Shown piece after piece: positions 26,115-35,303 of a DNA stretch of 64,000 nt. Position 1 is the first letter of the stretch, and every line of letters begins with the position of its first letter. This DNA is from Streptomyces fagopyri. GTDB taxonomy: Bacteria > Actinomycetota > Actinomycetes > Streptomycetales > Streptomycetaceae. The position numbers and the translations under genes are program-made. The notes under the pieces are model-generated. The model searched no databases and was not told the origin of the DNA. It saw nothing but the letters and a program-made list of their open reading frames with translations. The stretch is taken from positions 5,208,001 to 5,272,000 of the forward strand of contig NZ_CP045643.1 in NCBI RefSeq assembly GCF_009498275.1. Direction: 5' to 3'.

Positions 26115-26381
26115 CCGGGAACCCCGGAGACCCGGCCCGCGCGCCCCTGGACCCGTCGTCCGGATCATGTCGTCCGGATCAGGCGGCGGGACGCGGGGCA
26201 GGGCACGCGCGTCCGCCGTGTCGTCGCCGCTCGCCGACCCCTCCCACGCTCGCGTGGGAGGCCCGTCCCGTCGGCGCCCCCTCCGTCCCGCGACCGCACG
26301 CACCTCGCCCCCGCTCGCCCCGCCCCGACCGACGAGAAACCGCGTACCGGCGCCACCCGACCGCACGACGGGGGCCCTGGC

Positions 26382-28040
26382 TCAGCCCTTGCTCACCGCC
26401 GCCAGGATCTCCGGGAGCCGCCGGGCCGTGCGGGGCGCGGCCATCCGCAGCCCCAGCAGCGCGATCAGCGCCCCGTATCCCGCCCCGAGCGGCAGCAGCA
26501 GCCAGCTCCACCGGTCTCCGTCCGCCGCCACGTTCACCCAGATCGTGAGGACGATCACGGGGGCGCTCAGCAGGGCCGCCGAGACCATGCCGCCGAAGAT
26601 GGAGATCCAGGCGAGCCCCGCCTGCCCGGGGGCCACGTTCTTGTACCCCTCCTGCGGGATCGAGTACGGGAAGCGGGCCGACGACCAGGCTCCGGTGGCC
26701 AGCATCGCGCCGAGCAGCGCGAAGGACAGCCCCAGCACCTCGGGCAGCCGCCCCCAGTCGCCGAGCAGGGCGGTCGTCAGGGCGGTCACGAGCGTCGCGT
26801 ACGGCAGGGTGATGACCAGCAGGGCCAGCGCCCGTCCGCGCAGTTCGACATACGCGTCCCGCGGGGACGAGATCGTCATCGCGACCGTCCAGAACGCGGA
26901 CGTGTCCTGCCCGAACTGGTTGTACATCTGGATCCCGAGCATCCCGGCCGCGAAGCACGCGAAATAGACCGAGCCGGTGCCCTGCAGCGCGTTGAACACC
27001 GGCACGATCAGCCCGATGGCCAGCGAGGTCACCCACGCGGCCTTCGTCTTCGGGTCCCGCCACACGTACCGCAGACTGCGCTCCATGACCGTCCCGGTGC
27101 GTCCCGGCGGCAGCAGCCGGCCGAGCCCCGAAGGGCCCCGCTCCCGGGTGGGCTCCGCGGTCCGCAGGGTCGAGCCGTCCGGTGAGGTCATCAGGCGGGT
27201 CAGATGCCGCGACCACAGCGCCAGCAGCCCCGCCAGCGCGGCCACGCCCAACGCCAGTTGCACGGCCCCGGCCCCGTACGAGCCCTCGCTCACCGAGTCC
27301 ACGGCACCGATCGCCGACCCCGGCGGCACCCACCGCAGCACGTCGGCCACCGGGTCGAGTTCCGCGAGGCCGCCCGCCGAACCCAGGCGCTGCACACCGA
27401 AGTTGACCAGCTGCGCGCCGACCGCGATCACCAGCCCGCTGAGCACCGCGAGATCGCGGCCCTTGCGGCTGGACAGCAGCCGGATGTTGGCGGCGGCGAC
27501 GGCACGCGCGAGGGCCACGCAGACGAGCAGGGCCACGACCACGGCGACGACGGCGGTGACGTACGCCGCCGTGCCGCGCGCCACCGAGACGACGGACCCG
27601 ACGAGCAGACAGAGCGTGAACAGCGGTCCGATGCCGACCAGCGAGGCCGCCAGCAGCGCCCTGACGAGCGGGCGCGGCCGCAGCGGCAGCATGACCAGCC
27701 GCGTCGGGTCGAGCGTCTCGTCGCCGCTGGGGAAGAACAGCGGCATCACGGCCCAGCCGAGCGCCAGCACCACCACCAGCGGCACGGTGACGGAGACGGC
27801 GTGCGGGTTGCCGCGCAGCGCGATCAGGCCCAGCAGCTGGAGGGCGGCGACGAGGAGGACGAGGACGACCGAGGTGAGGTACGCGGCCCGTCGCCCGCCC
27901 GACCGGCGCAGCCCGTTGCGCAGGAGCGACAGCTTCAGCCGTACGACGACGGGAGTGAGGGACGCGGTGGAGCCGGGTGGGGAAGGGGCCGCCGGGGTGC
28001 CCGGGGCGGTGCTCGCGGGGACGCTCGCCGGCGTGCTCAC
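26382..28040 (-). CDS. ABC transporter permease, about 12 membrane segments
   Basis: This 552-residue integral membrane protein follows the ATPase gene with a 4-base GTGA overlap. Many hydrophobic segments can be seen, such as YLTSVVLVLLVAALQLLGLIAL, VPLVVVLALGWAVMPLFF and WISIFGGMVSAALLSAPVIVLTIW (each in part). The N-terminal 30 residues are Ala/Pro/Ser-rich and cytoplasmic. With a single ATPase and no binding protein it is probably an exporter. Cargo is unknown. Confidence 0.85.
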   Translation of the reverse strand: MSTPASVPASTAPGTPAAPSPPGSTASLTPVVVRLKLSLLRNGLRRSGGRRAAYLTSVVLVLLVAALQLLGLIALRGNPHAVSVTVPLVVVLALGWAVMPLFFPSGDETLDPTRLVMLPLRPRPLVRALLAASLVGIGPLFTLCLLVGSVVSVARGTAAYVTAVVAVVVALLVCVALARAVAAANIRLLSSRKGRDLAVLSGLVIAVGAQLVNFGVQRLGSAGGLAELDPVADVLRWVPPGSAIGAVDSVSEGSYGAGAVQLALGVAALAGLLALWSRHLTRLMTSPDGSTLRTAEPTRERGPSGLGRLLPPGRTGTVMERSLRYVWRDPKTKAAWVTSLAIGLIVPVFNALQGTGSVYFACFAAGMLGIQMYNQFGQDTSAFWTVAMTISSPRDAYVELRGRALALLVITLPYATLVTALTTALLGDWGRLPEVLGLSFALLGAMLATGAWSSARFPYSIPQEGYKNVAPGQAGLAWISIFGGMVSAALLSAPVIVLTIWVNVAADGDRWSWLLLPLGAGYGALIALLGLRMAAPRTARRLPEILAAVSKG

Positions 28041-28813
28041 CGGGCGCCGCCGCCCAGCCAGTCCAGGTCGGCCCCGGGCGTGCGGCCGCGCGCGCCGACG
28101 AGTTCGAGGAACGCCTGCTGGAGCGAGGGAGCGTCGCCGCGGACCTCCGCGAGCGGGCCGTGGGCGCGGATGCGCCCCGCGACCATGACGGCCACCCAGT
28201 CGCACAGCGACTCGACGAGTTCCATCACGTGCGAGGAGAAGACGACCGTGGCGCCCGACCCCGTGTACCGCTCCAGGACGCCGCGGATGGTCTGCGCGGA
28301 TACGGGGTCGACGCCCTCGAACGGCTCGTCGAGGAAGAGGACTTCGGGGTTGTGGAGGAGGGCGGCGGCGAGCCCGATCTTCTTGCGCATGCCCGTCGAG
28401 TAGTCGACGACGAGCTTGTGCTGGGCGCCCGCGAGGTCGAGGACGTCGAGGAGCTGAGTGGCGCGCTTGTCCACCTCGGGCCCGGGCAGGCCGCGCAACC
28501 GGCCGGTGTAGGCGAGGAGTTCACGCCCGGAGAGCCGCTCGAACAGCCGCAGGCCCTCGGGCAGGACGCCGATCCGGGCCTTCACCGCCGCCGGGTCGCG
28601 CCACACGTCACGGCCCACGATCTCGACGGTGCCCTGGTCGGGCCTGAGCAGCCCGGTCACCATCGAGAGGGTGGTGGTCTTCCCGGCCCCGTTCGGGCCG
28701 ACGAGCCCGATGAACCGGCCCGCGGGCAGTTCCAGGTCGATCCCGCCGACGGCGACCTGCTCCCCGAACCGTTTCCAGAGCCCTTGCACGTGTACGGCTG
28801 CTCCCTGGGTCAT
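28037..28813 (-). CDS. ABC transporter ATP-binding protein
   Basis: This 258-residue ATPase has Walker A GPNGAGKTTT, signature YSTGMRKKIG, Walker B EVLFLDEPFEGVD and the switch histidine in FSSHVMELVE. It is of the DrrA/CcmA-like class typical of export systems. The start ATG at 28813 is the only good candidate in this frame. Confidence 0.92.
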   Translation of the reverse strand: MTQGAAVHVQGLWKRFGEQVAVGGIDLELPAGRFIGLVGPNGAGKTTTLSMVTGLLRPDQGTVEIVGRDVWRDPAAVKARIGVLPEGLRLFERLSGRELLAYTGRLRGLPGPEVDKRATQLLDVLDLAGAQHKLVVDYSTGMRKKIGLAAALLHNPEVLFLDEPFEGVDPVSAQTIRGVLERYTGSGATVVFSSHVMELVESLCDWVAVMVAGRIRAHGPLAEVRGDAPSLQQAFLELVGARGRTPGADLDWLGGGAR

Positions 28814-28929
28814 GTAGGCACCCTACGGGTGAGCGGCCTTGTTCCGAGGGGGCGGGGAAGCGCGCGACCGGCCGCGACGGAACCGAGCCGGACCGGACCC
28901 GCCGTCCTGCGGCGCCCCGGCCCCGCCGG

Positions 28930-29583
28930 CTACCGGTCGCGTCCGCACGCGTAGGCGAGCGGTGAGATCAGCTCCTCCACGTCCGGCAGCCAGCGGTTGG
29001 CGGGCGTGGGGCGGCGGGCCCACTGCACGGACCCCCGGGACCCGAACCGGGTCGGCGGGGCGGCGACGTACGAACCCTCGCCGAGCGCGACGAGGTCGAG
29101 CGAGGCCGGCGTCCAGCCGAGCTTCCGTACGAGGTCGGGGACCTTCGCGGCGGCGCCGGGGAGCACGAAGAAGTGCATGCGCCGGTCCGGGGTGCAGGTC
29201 ACCGGGCCGAGCGTCAGCTCCATCCGCTCCATACGGGCGAGCGCGAGGAAGCCGGCCGACTCGGGCACGTCGATCGCGTCGAACGTACGCCCGGTGGGCA
29301 GCAGGATCGACGCAGTGGGCTGCTTCGACCACATGCGGCGGGCGACGGTCACGCTGCCGGTCACCTGGGCCGCCCAGTCCTCGCGCGCCGGATGCGCGCC
29401 GGGCGCGGAGCACCGGCCGTCGCCGCAGGAGCAACGCTGTGTGCCGTCGACGGCTTCCAGCCAGGTACCCGGGAACACGTCCCAGTGGCGTTCCTCGGCA
29501 TATCGCACGGCGGTGTCCAGCAGCGATTCGCCGCGCTGCTTCGGGATCTGGGCGGCCTCGGGCCCCGCGATGGTCTCTTCCAC
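28930..29583 (-). CDS. Bifunctional DNA primase/polymerase-like protein
   Basis: This 217-residue protein resembles the prim-pol N-terminal domain carried by many Streptomyces outside plasmids: LDTAVRYAEERHWDVFPGTWLE, CSCGDGRCSAPGAHP, SILLPTGRTFDAIDVPE and the closing WLPDVEELISPLAYACGR. The acidic catalytic residues of prim-pol are represented at most by DAIDVPE, so activity is doubtful. The GTG at 29583 (reading EETIAGPEAAQ) is chosen because GGAG lies 11 bases upstream and because it matches my memory of homologues. Confidence 0.75.
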   Translation of the reverse strand: MEETIAGPEAAQIPKQRGESLLDTAVRYAEERHWDVFPGTWLEAVDGTQRCSCGDGRCSAPGAHPAREDWAAQVTGSVTVARRMWSKQPTASILLPTGRTFDAIDVPESAGFLALARMERMELTLGPVTCTPDRRMHFFVLPGAAAKVPDLVRKLGWTPASLDLVALGEGSYVAAPPTRFGSRGSVQWARRPTPANRWLPDVEELISPLAYACGRDR

Positions 29584-29889
29584 GATGAACACAACTCCGG
29601 TGACCACGGGGGGTTACGGGCGTGCCGTGCGCGGGGGAGGGGCATCGTTCCCGCACGTGGGGCGCATGGATGCACGGGTGGGGGCGCGCGTGGGGAACGG
29701 CAGCGGGGGGTGGGTAACCAGGGGAGGGGTCGGGCAACCGCCCTTACCCCGGCAATCCTCACATGTCCCGCATCTTCGGTATGTCTGCGGGGCATTGATC
29801 TTCATGGCCGGCCTCGCTCCATGTCGTCGGCCGATGAGGACACGTCACATCGGTGCGTGGGCAGGCACCACAGCCACAGGGGGTACGCC
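29584..29889. promoter_or_regulatory. Divergent promoter region with an imperfect dyad
   Basis: ATGTCCCGCA (29763-29772) and TGCGGGGCAT (29786-29795) form a 9-of-10 dyad with a 13-base spacer, possibly an operator for the adjacent regulator. The remaining sequence is G-rich (about 29620-29730) without obvious structure. Confidence 0.35.
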
Positions 29890-31275
29890 ATGGCCGCAAG
29901 GCCGCTCGTCGCGCGGCAGCCGAACGAACGACTGCAGGCGCTCATCCAGGAAGCGGGCTGTTCCAACGCCGGGCTGGCCCGCCGGGTCAACATGTGCGGC
30001 GCGGAGCACGGCCTCGACCTGCGCTACGACAAGACGTCCGTGGCCCGCTGGCTGCGTGGCCAGCAGCCGCGGGGACGGGCGCCCGCGATCATCGCGGAGG
30101 CGCTGGGCCGCAAGCTCGGCCGTACGGTCACGATCGACGAGATCGGCATGGCCAACGGCAAGAACCTCGCGTCCGGCGTCGGCCTGCAGTTCTCGCCGAC
30201 CGTCCTGGGCGCCATCGAGCAGGTGTGTGAGCTGTGGCGGAGCGACGTCGGACGCAGGGACTTCCTGTCCGGCTCGTCCGTCGCCGCCTCCGCGCTCGTC
30301 GAGCCCAGCCGTGACTGGCTGATCTCCGCGCCGGACTCCCAGGTGGCGCGCGCGGCGGGCCCGCGGGTCGGGGTCTCCGACGTGGCGGCGGTGCGCGCGA
30401 TGACCCAGGCGCTGGTGGACCTCGACCACCAGTACGGCAGTGGCCATGTGCGCCCGGTCGTCGTGCACTACCTCAACAGCGTGGTCTCCGGCCTGCTCGC
30501 GGGCTCCTACCGGGAGGCGGTCGGGCGTGAACTCTTCGCAGCCGTCTCCCGGTTGACGGAGCTCGCCGGCTACATGGCCATCGACACCGGTCAACCGGGG
30601 CTCGCCCAGCGCTACTACATCCAGGCGCTGAGACTCGCCCAGGCGGCCGGTGACCGGGGGTACGGCGGCTACGTGCTCGCCGCGTCCATGAGCCACTTGG
30701 CGGCGCAGCTCGGGAACCCGCGCGAGATCGCGCAGTTGGCGCGTGCCGCCCAGGAGGGCGCACGGGGACGGGTGACACCGCGCGCGGAGTCGATGTTCCA
30801 CGCCGCCGAGGCGCGCGGGCACGCGCTGATGGGCGACGCGCGCGCCGCCCAGGTTGCGTCGGGGCGCGCGGTCACTGCCCTGGAGTCCGCCGACGGGGCC
30901 TCGGGCGACGACCCGGCGTGGATCGCGCACTTCGACGAGGCGTATCTCGCCGACGAGTTGGCGCACTGCCACCGGGACCTGGGGCAGGCCGAGGCGGCCG
31001 CGCGGTGCGCGGAGGAGTCGCTCGCCGGGCATCCGGAGTCGCGGGCCCGCCGCCGGGCCATCGGCTATGTGCTGCTCGCCACCGCGCAGGTCCAGCAGCG
31101 CGAGGTGGAGCAGGCGTGTCATACGGGCCTGCGCGCGGTCGAGTTGCTGGGCACGCTGCGCTCCAACCGGGGGGCCGAGTACCTGGAGGACCTGCAACAG
31201 CGCCTCGATCCGTACCGGGAGGAGCCGGTGGTGAGGGAGTTCGGGGCGAGGCTGGAGCTCCAGGCGGCGGCGTGA
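29890..31275 (+). CDS. TPR-containing helix-turn-helix regulator (NsdA-like)
   Basis: This 461-residue protein has an N-terminal HTH-like segment (LQALIQEAGCSNAGLARRVN, VARWLRGQQPRGRAP) followed by helical repeats of the TPR type (YYIQALRLAQAAGDRGYGGYVLAA, AEARGHALMGDARAAQVASG). The layout is that of Streptomyces NsdA-type proteins, which repress development and antibiotic production. The ATG at 29890 follows AGGGGG. Effector and target genes are unknown. Confidence 0.8.
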   Translation: MAARPLVARQPNERLQALIQEAGCSNAGLARRVNMCGAEHGLDLRYDKTSVARWLRGQQPRGRAPAIIAEALGRKLGRTVTIDEIGMANGKNLASGVGLQFSPTVLGAIEQVCELWRSDVGRRDFLSGSSVAASALVEPSRDWLISAPDSQVARAAGPRVGVSDVAAVRAMTQALVDLDHQYGSGHVRPVVVHYLNSVVSGLLAGSYREAVGRELFAAVSRLTELAGYMAIDTGQPGLAQRYYIQALRLAQAAGDRGYGGYVLAASMSHLAAQLGNPREIAQLARAAQEGARGRVTPRAESMFHAAEARGHALMGDARAAQVASGRAVTALESADGASGDDPAWIAHFDEAYLADELAHCHRDLGQAEAAARCAEESLAGHPESRARRRAIGYVLLATAQVQQREVEQACHTGLRAVELLGTLRSNRGAEYLEDLQQRLDPYREEPVVREFGARLELQAAA

Positions 31276-31477
31276 ACGTTTTGCGGACGGGGGTGTGAAC
31301 GGCGGGAAAACGACGGCGCTCCGCGGGACAGGGGGGAGATACAGCGCACGGCGGGGCGTATTCGTTACCCCGGTCACCGCGGGCAGGGGTGATGACCTGT
31401 GCTGCGTGGCACGGGCTCATGGGGACCCGGTAGCGTGAGTCGACGATTCCGAAGGTCCCCCATAAGTAGGAGTCCCG

Positions 31478-33259
31478 GTGACGCAGAGTGGACAGGGCGA
31501 GCAGCCCTCGGCGCGACCCGCGCGTGAAGGCATCGTGCTGCCCTCCGACGGTGGCGAGCCGCTGCTGCCGGGCATGACGGGCGACCAGGCCGTTCCGGCC
31601 GGAGGCCGGTCCTGGGACCGGCCGTGGGGTCCCGACCCCGCGGCCGCGCCCGCCCCGCAGCCCGGTGAGGGCTGGGGGCAGCCGGTGAACGGCACCCAGA
31701 CCTGGGGCGAACCCGGTGCGGGACAGCCCGCCGCCGCGGGCCCGGACTGGGGCGCCCACGACGGGCCGTCCCAGGGTTCCGCCGGCTGGTCCGCGGGGCC
31801 GGACCAGGCCCCGGACGCGCACTGGGGCGCCTCCGCCCAGCAGGGCGCACAGGCGCCGCAGCAGGCGCCGGGCGCCGGGCCGCTCCCGGCCGAGGGCGCG
31901 CAGGCGCAGCAGTTCGGCGGGCAGCAGTCACCGTCGTACGGCGGCCACGGGACGTCCTCGTACGAGAACGGCTCCTACGGGAGCGGCCCGTACGAGAACG
32001 GCTCGTACGGGGACGGACAGGCCCAGGCGTACGGTGCCCAGGGCGGCCAGGCCGCGCCGCTGCCGCACGCCGTCGCCCCCGGTGCCCTGCCTCCCGTCGC
32101 CGACGAGGGCGCCACGCAGTACATCCCGCCCGTCCCGGCCGCCGACGAGGGCGCGACCCAGTTCCTGCCGCCGATCGGTCCCGGCGCCCTTCCGCCCGAG
32201 GTGAGCGGGGGCGGAGCCCGGTTCCCGGGGCACGCGCCCCAGGGCATGCCCGGCGCCGGATCGCCGTCCGCGGCCGCGAACCCGGACGCCGAGCCCACGC
32301 AGTTCATCGCCCCGGTGCCCGCGGACCCGTCCGGGGGGACGTACGGGATACGCCCGGGCGGCCCGGAGGACCGGCAGCCGCCCGCGGAGTTCGACAACCT
32401 CTTCCGCTCCGAGTCGAGCGCACCGGAGGGGCCCGCGTCCACGCAGCAGCTTCCGCGCTTCGAAGCGGAGGCCCCGCACACCCCACAGGCCCCGCACACC
32501 CCACAGGCCCCGTACGCCCCTCAGGCCCCCTATGGCGCGCAGGCCCCGGGGATGCCCGGTGGACCGGGCGGACGGGCCGCCACCCGGCGTGGCGCGGCCC
32601 CCGAGGGCGGTGGCGGGCGCAGCCGCTCACGTGTCCCGCTGATCGCCGCCGTCGGTATCGGCATCGTCGTGCTCGGTGTCGGCGCCGGTGCCCTGCTCAG
32701 CGGCGGCGGCGGCGGTGGTGGGGGCGGCGGCGCGGACGGCGGCAGCAAGAACGTATCGGCGACGGCCGGGGCCACCGACGGCTCGGCGTCCGCGGGTGCC
32801 GACCCCGCCAAGGCCCAGGCCGTCGAGCTCGACAAGCTCCTCGCGGACAGCAACAACAGCCGTGACTCGGTCGTCAAGGCCGTCGAGAACGTGAAGGCCT
32901 GCAACAACCTGGGCCAGGCGGCCGGCGATCTGCGGGGCGCGGCCAAGCAGCGCGCCGGGCTCGTCACCCGGCTCTCCGCCCTCTCGGTCGACAAGCTCCC
33001 GAACCACGCCGCGCTGACCGCCGCGCTGAACAACGCGTGGCAGGCCTCCGCGTCGGCCGACAACCACTACGCGGCCTGGGCCGAGCAGGTGGGCGGCAAG
33101 AAGGGCTGCAAGGGCGGCCACGCCCGCACCACCGGCCAGACCCAGGCGGCCAACGCGGCCAGTGGCACCGCGAGTGCGCAGAAGGCGAAGGCCGCCGGGC
33201 TGTGGAACGCGATCGCGGCGAAGTACGGGCTGACGAAGCGGACCCCGATCCAGCTGTGA
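31478..33259 (+). CDS. Proline/glutamine-rich single-pass membrane protein
   Basis: This 593-residue protein has a long disordered N-terminal half rich in Pro, Gln, Gly and Ala, with repeats such as GATQYIPPV, GATQFLPPI and PTQFIAPV, and YENGSYGSGPYENGSYG. One transmembrane helix lies near residues 387-405 (VPLIAAVGIGIVVLGVGAG), then a run of ten or more glycines, then an extracytoplasmic helical domain of about 170 residues with three cysteines. The TQ-x-I/L-PP repeats recall FHA-binding or phosphorylation targets of Ser/Thr kinases, but this is only inference. The GTG at 31478 follows AGGAG. Confidence 0.72.
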   Translation: MTQSGQGEQPSARPAREGIVLPSDGGEPLLPGMTGDQAVPAGGRSWDRPWGPDPAAAPAPQPGEGWGQPVNGTQTWGEPGAGQPAAAGPDWGAHDGPSQGSAGWSAGPDQAPDAHWGASAQQGAQAPQQAPGAGPLPAEGAQAQQFGGQQSPSYGGHGTSSYENGSYGSGPYENGSYGDGQAQAYGAQGGQAAPLPHAVAPGALPPVADEGATQYIPPVPAADEGATQFLPPIGPGALPPEVSGGGARFPGHAPQGMPGAGSPSAAANPDAEPTQFIAPVPADPSGGTYGIRPGGPEDRQPPAEFDNLFRSESSAPEGPASTQQLPRFEAEAPHTPQAPHTPQAPYAPQAPYGAQAPGMPGGPGGRAATRRGAAPEGGGGRSRSRVPLIAAVGIGIVVLGVGAGALLSGGGGGGGGGGADGGSKNVSATAGATDGSASAGADPAKAQAVELDKLLADSNNSRDSVVKAVENVKACNNLGQAAGDLRGAAKQRAGLVTRLSALSVDKLPNHAALTAALNNAWQASASADNHYAAWAEQVGGKKGCKGGHARTTGQTQAANAASGTASAQKAKAAGLWNAIAAKYGLTKRTPIQL

Positions 33260-33267
33260 ACACCCAG

Positions 33268-33306
33268 AAGGCCCGCCCCGCCGGATCATCCGGTGGGGCG
33301 GGCCTT
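33268..33306. terminator. Bidirectional terminator between convergent genes
   Basis: AAGGCCCGCCCC (33268-33279) pairs perfectly with GGGGCGGGCCTT (33295-33306), and CCGGA/TCCGG continues the stem inside, giving about 18 paired bases. It lies between the stops of the membrane-protein gene and the binding-protein gene. The outer A/T pairs allow function on both strands. Confidence 0.85.
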
Positions 33307-33313
33307 CGGTGGT

Positions 33314-34621
33314 TCAGTGCTGGTCCGCGCTCTCCAGGGTCTTCGACTCGTCCTGGAAGCCGTCGAGTGCCGAGACGAGCTGGCCGCCGCGCACCACCTG
33401 GAACGTGACATTGGCGTTGACCAGGCGCGGGAAGTCGACGGCCGCGATCAGGTCCTCGAAGCGCCAGCTGAGCGGCGGCGTGAGCCCGTCCGTGGTCACC
33501 TTGAGGCCGTTGTCGAGGGTCTGCCGGATCGCGTTCGAGGTCACATCGCCCCCGAGCGCCTCCACGACCTTCTTGAACACGTTGTAGGCGATCCAGGTGG
33601 TCTGCACCCCGGCGTCCGCGGGATCGATCCGGTTGTCGCCGAAGGCCTGCTCCTTGATGACCTTGCGCATCGGGTCCCAGAGGGGGTCACTGGCCACCGG
33701 GTACCAGCCGGTGACGTAGGCGCCCTCGTACGGGCCCGACTTCCCGCCGCTGGCGTCGATCCGTGACTGGTCGATGCTGCCGAGCACCGTTCCGGTCCCC
33801 ACCTTCCGGTAGTCCGTGCGGCTGCGCCGGAAGGAGTCCATGAAGGTGTCCGTGCGGTCCCCGAGCGCGGTCACCACGCACCCGGTGCTCTGCGGGTTCG
33901 CGGTCGCGCGGTCGAGAGCCTGCTTGGCCTGCCCGGCGTACTCGGTCGCGTCCTCGGCGGCCCGCTGGTCGGCGGCGGCCGGGTGGTGCTCCCTCTTCAG
34001 ACCCGCGTCGAGCAGCACCGGGAGCTGGTCGCCCGCGACGGTGTCGGGACGGATCAGCGACACCGGGCCGCACTTCTTGCCGAGCTGTTCCCCGAGACCG
34101 GCCAGCAGCGCGGGCGCGCCGCCGTTGACCGGGTAGGAGAGGGGGCTCGTGAACTCGTCGTCGGTGACGCCGTAGCCGCCGATGTACGGGATGCCGGCGG
34201 CCTCCAGCGGAGCCAGGAACGAGCGGCCGTGCTGGCTGTACGAGCCGACGACGGCGACCACGTTCTCCTTGGCCGCGCGCCGTGCGCACTGCGCGGCACC
34301 CACGGTGTCGTTGTGGTCGTTGCAGGTCAGGACGTCGAGCTTGTGGCCCTTGATGCCGCCGTGGGCGTTCACCCAGCGGGCGTAGGCCTGGGCCATGGCG
34401 GGCATGCCGGGCTTGTTGGTCGCGGCGGTGTCCTGGGGGGCCCAGGTCATCACCTTGATGGTGTCGTCCCCGGAACCCCCCATGACACCGGGCACGACAC
34501 CGCAGCCGACGGCGACCGACGCGCACGCGGCCAGCGCGGCGGCGGACAGCAGTCTGGTCCTGGCGGGTCGGGGGTGAACGGGTGAGGTGGTGCGGGTACG
34601 TCGCCTGCCGGTCATGGACAC
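33314..34621 (-). CDS. Substrate-binding lipoprotein, branched-chain amino acid ABC type (Peripla_BP_6)
   Basis: This 435-residue protein has a Sec signal with lipobox VAVGCG, so it is anchored by the cysteine outside the membrane. The body is a LivJ-like periplasmic-binding fold (IKVMTWAPQD, ENVVAVVGSYSQHG, EAAGIPYIGGYGVTDDEF, AYVTGWYPVAS, AYNVFKKVVEALGG). The GTG at 34621 is six bases after GGGGGAA; the ATG at 34615 is an alternative. No permease or ATPase for it lies nearby, so it may serve another transporter or act as a sensor. Confidence 0.85.
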   Translation of the reverse strand: MSMTGRRRTRTTSPVHPRPARTRLLSAAALAACASVAVGCGVVPGVMGGSGDDTIKVMTWAPQDTAATNKPGMPAMAQAYARWVNAHGGIKGHKLDVLTCNDHNDTVGAAQCARRAAKENVVAVVGSYSQHGRSFLAPLEAAGIPYIGGYGVTDDEFTSPLSYPVNGGAPALLAGLGEQLGKKCGPVSLIRPDTVAGDQLPVLLDAGLKREHHPAAADQRAAEDATEYAGQAKQALDRATANPQSTGCVVTALGDRTDTFMDSFRRSRTDYRKVGTGTVLGSIDQSRIDASGGKSGPYEGAYVTGWYPVASDPLWDPMRKVIKEQAFGDNRIDPADAGVQTTWIAYNVFKKVVEALGGDVTSNAIRQTLDNGLKVTTDGLTPPLSWRFEDLIAAVDFPRLVNANVTFQVVRGGQLVSALDGFQDESKTLESADQH

Positions 34622-34724
34622 GCACGATTCCCCCACATCACAAACCCATGTGTGACCCGTGGTCAACAGGGGGTGACATAGAGGTGAATTAGAGGGGTGG
34701 ATGATCTGCTTTTCGCGGGGAACG

Positions 34725-34730
34725 TACGAT
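34725..34730 (+). promoter_or_regulatory. Candidate -10 box giving a leaderless transcript
   Basis: TACGAT ends 8 bases before the in-frame GTG at 34739, the usual distance to a transcription start. No ribosome site precedes that GTG. No good -35 hexamer is visible. Confidence 0.35.
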
Positions 34731-34738
34731 CGGTGACC

Positions 34739-35233
34739 GTGCAAGGTTCGGAGAACTCTTCCCGTCGCGGCCGTCGCTCCCCCACCATGGGCGGCATGCC
34801 ACTGAACGACATGCCCTGGTGGCGCTGGCGCAGCAATGTGCGCTCCGCGCTGCACATGCTCTCCGACCCCGCCTTCCAGCGTGACGTCTGGCTCGCCGGC
34901 GTCGACGGATACGGGGACGTCACCGACGCCGTGTACCGGCTGGTGGAGGACACCTGGCTGGACAACTGGTCCGCCGAGAAGTACGTCGGCACGATCTTCC
35001 GGGACTCCCAGGAGGCGGCCCTCGTCGACACCGCGGTGCTCCGCGTCCTGCGGATCGTGCACCAGGTCGGACCGGACGCTCCCGTCTCCGCGTACGTCGA
35101 CCACGCCGCCTGGCCGGAGGCGGTGCGGGCGGCGCGTGACGCGCATGTGCGGCTGGCCGCGAGCGACGGCGAGGACCCCGACGTCCCGCCGCGTACGCTG
35201 GAGCTGCTGCGGATCATGACGCGCTCGGCGTAG
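34739..35233 (+). CDS. SCO4402-family protein of unknown function
   Basis: This protein of about 164 residues is hydrophilic and acidic, with MPWWRWRSNVRSALHMLSDP, GYGDVTDAVYRLVEDTWLDNWSAEKYV (in part) and SAYVDHAAWPEAVRAARDAH. It resembles the family named after S. coelicolor SCO4402, with no known function. Start choice is uncertain: the GTG at 34739 suits a leaderless transcript, the GTG at 34697 adds 14 residues, and the ATG at 34787 is also in frame. It lies divergently from the binding-protein gene and 70 bases before purU. Confidence 0.7.
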   Translation: MQGSENSSRRGRRSPTMGGMPLNDMPWWRWRSNVRSALHMLSDPAFQRDVWLAGVDGYGDVTDAVYRLVEDTWLDNWSAEKYVGTIFRDSQEAALVDTAVLRVLRIVHQVGPDAPVSAYVDHAAWPEAVRAARDAHVRLAASDGEDPDVPPRTLELLRIMTRSA

Positions 35234-35303
35234 CCCCGGCGCGGGCGTCCGGGTGGCGGGACGGTCGTCCGTCGCGGAGGCCCCGTATGGGACCCTGTGC
35301 CGC

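Noticed and set aside
28930..29583. The prim-pol-like gene as evidence of a plasmid or prophage
   Set aside because: Solitary copies of this family are conserved in Streptomyces chromosomes and no other mobile-element genes lie nearby.
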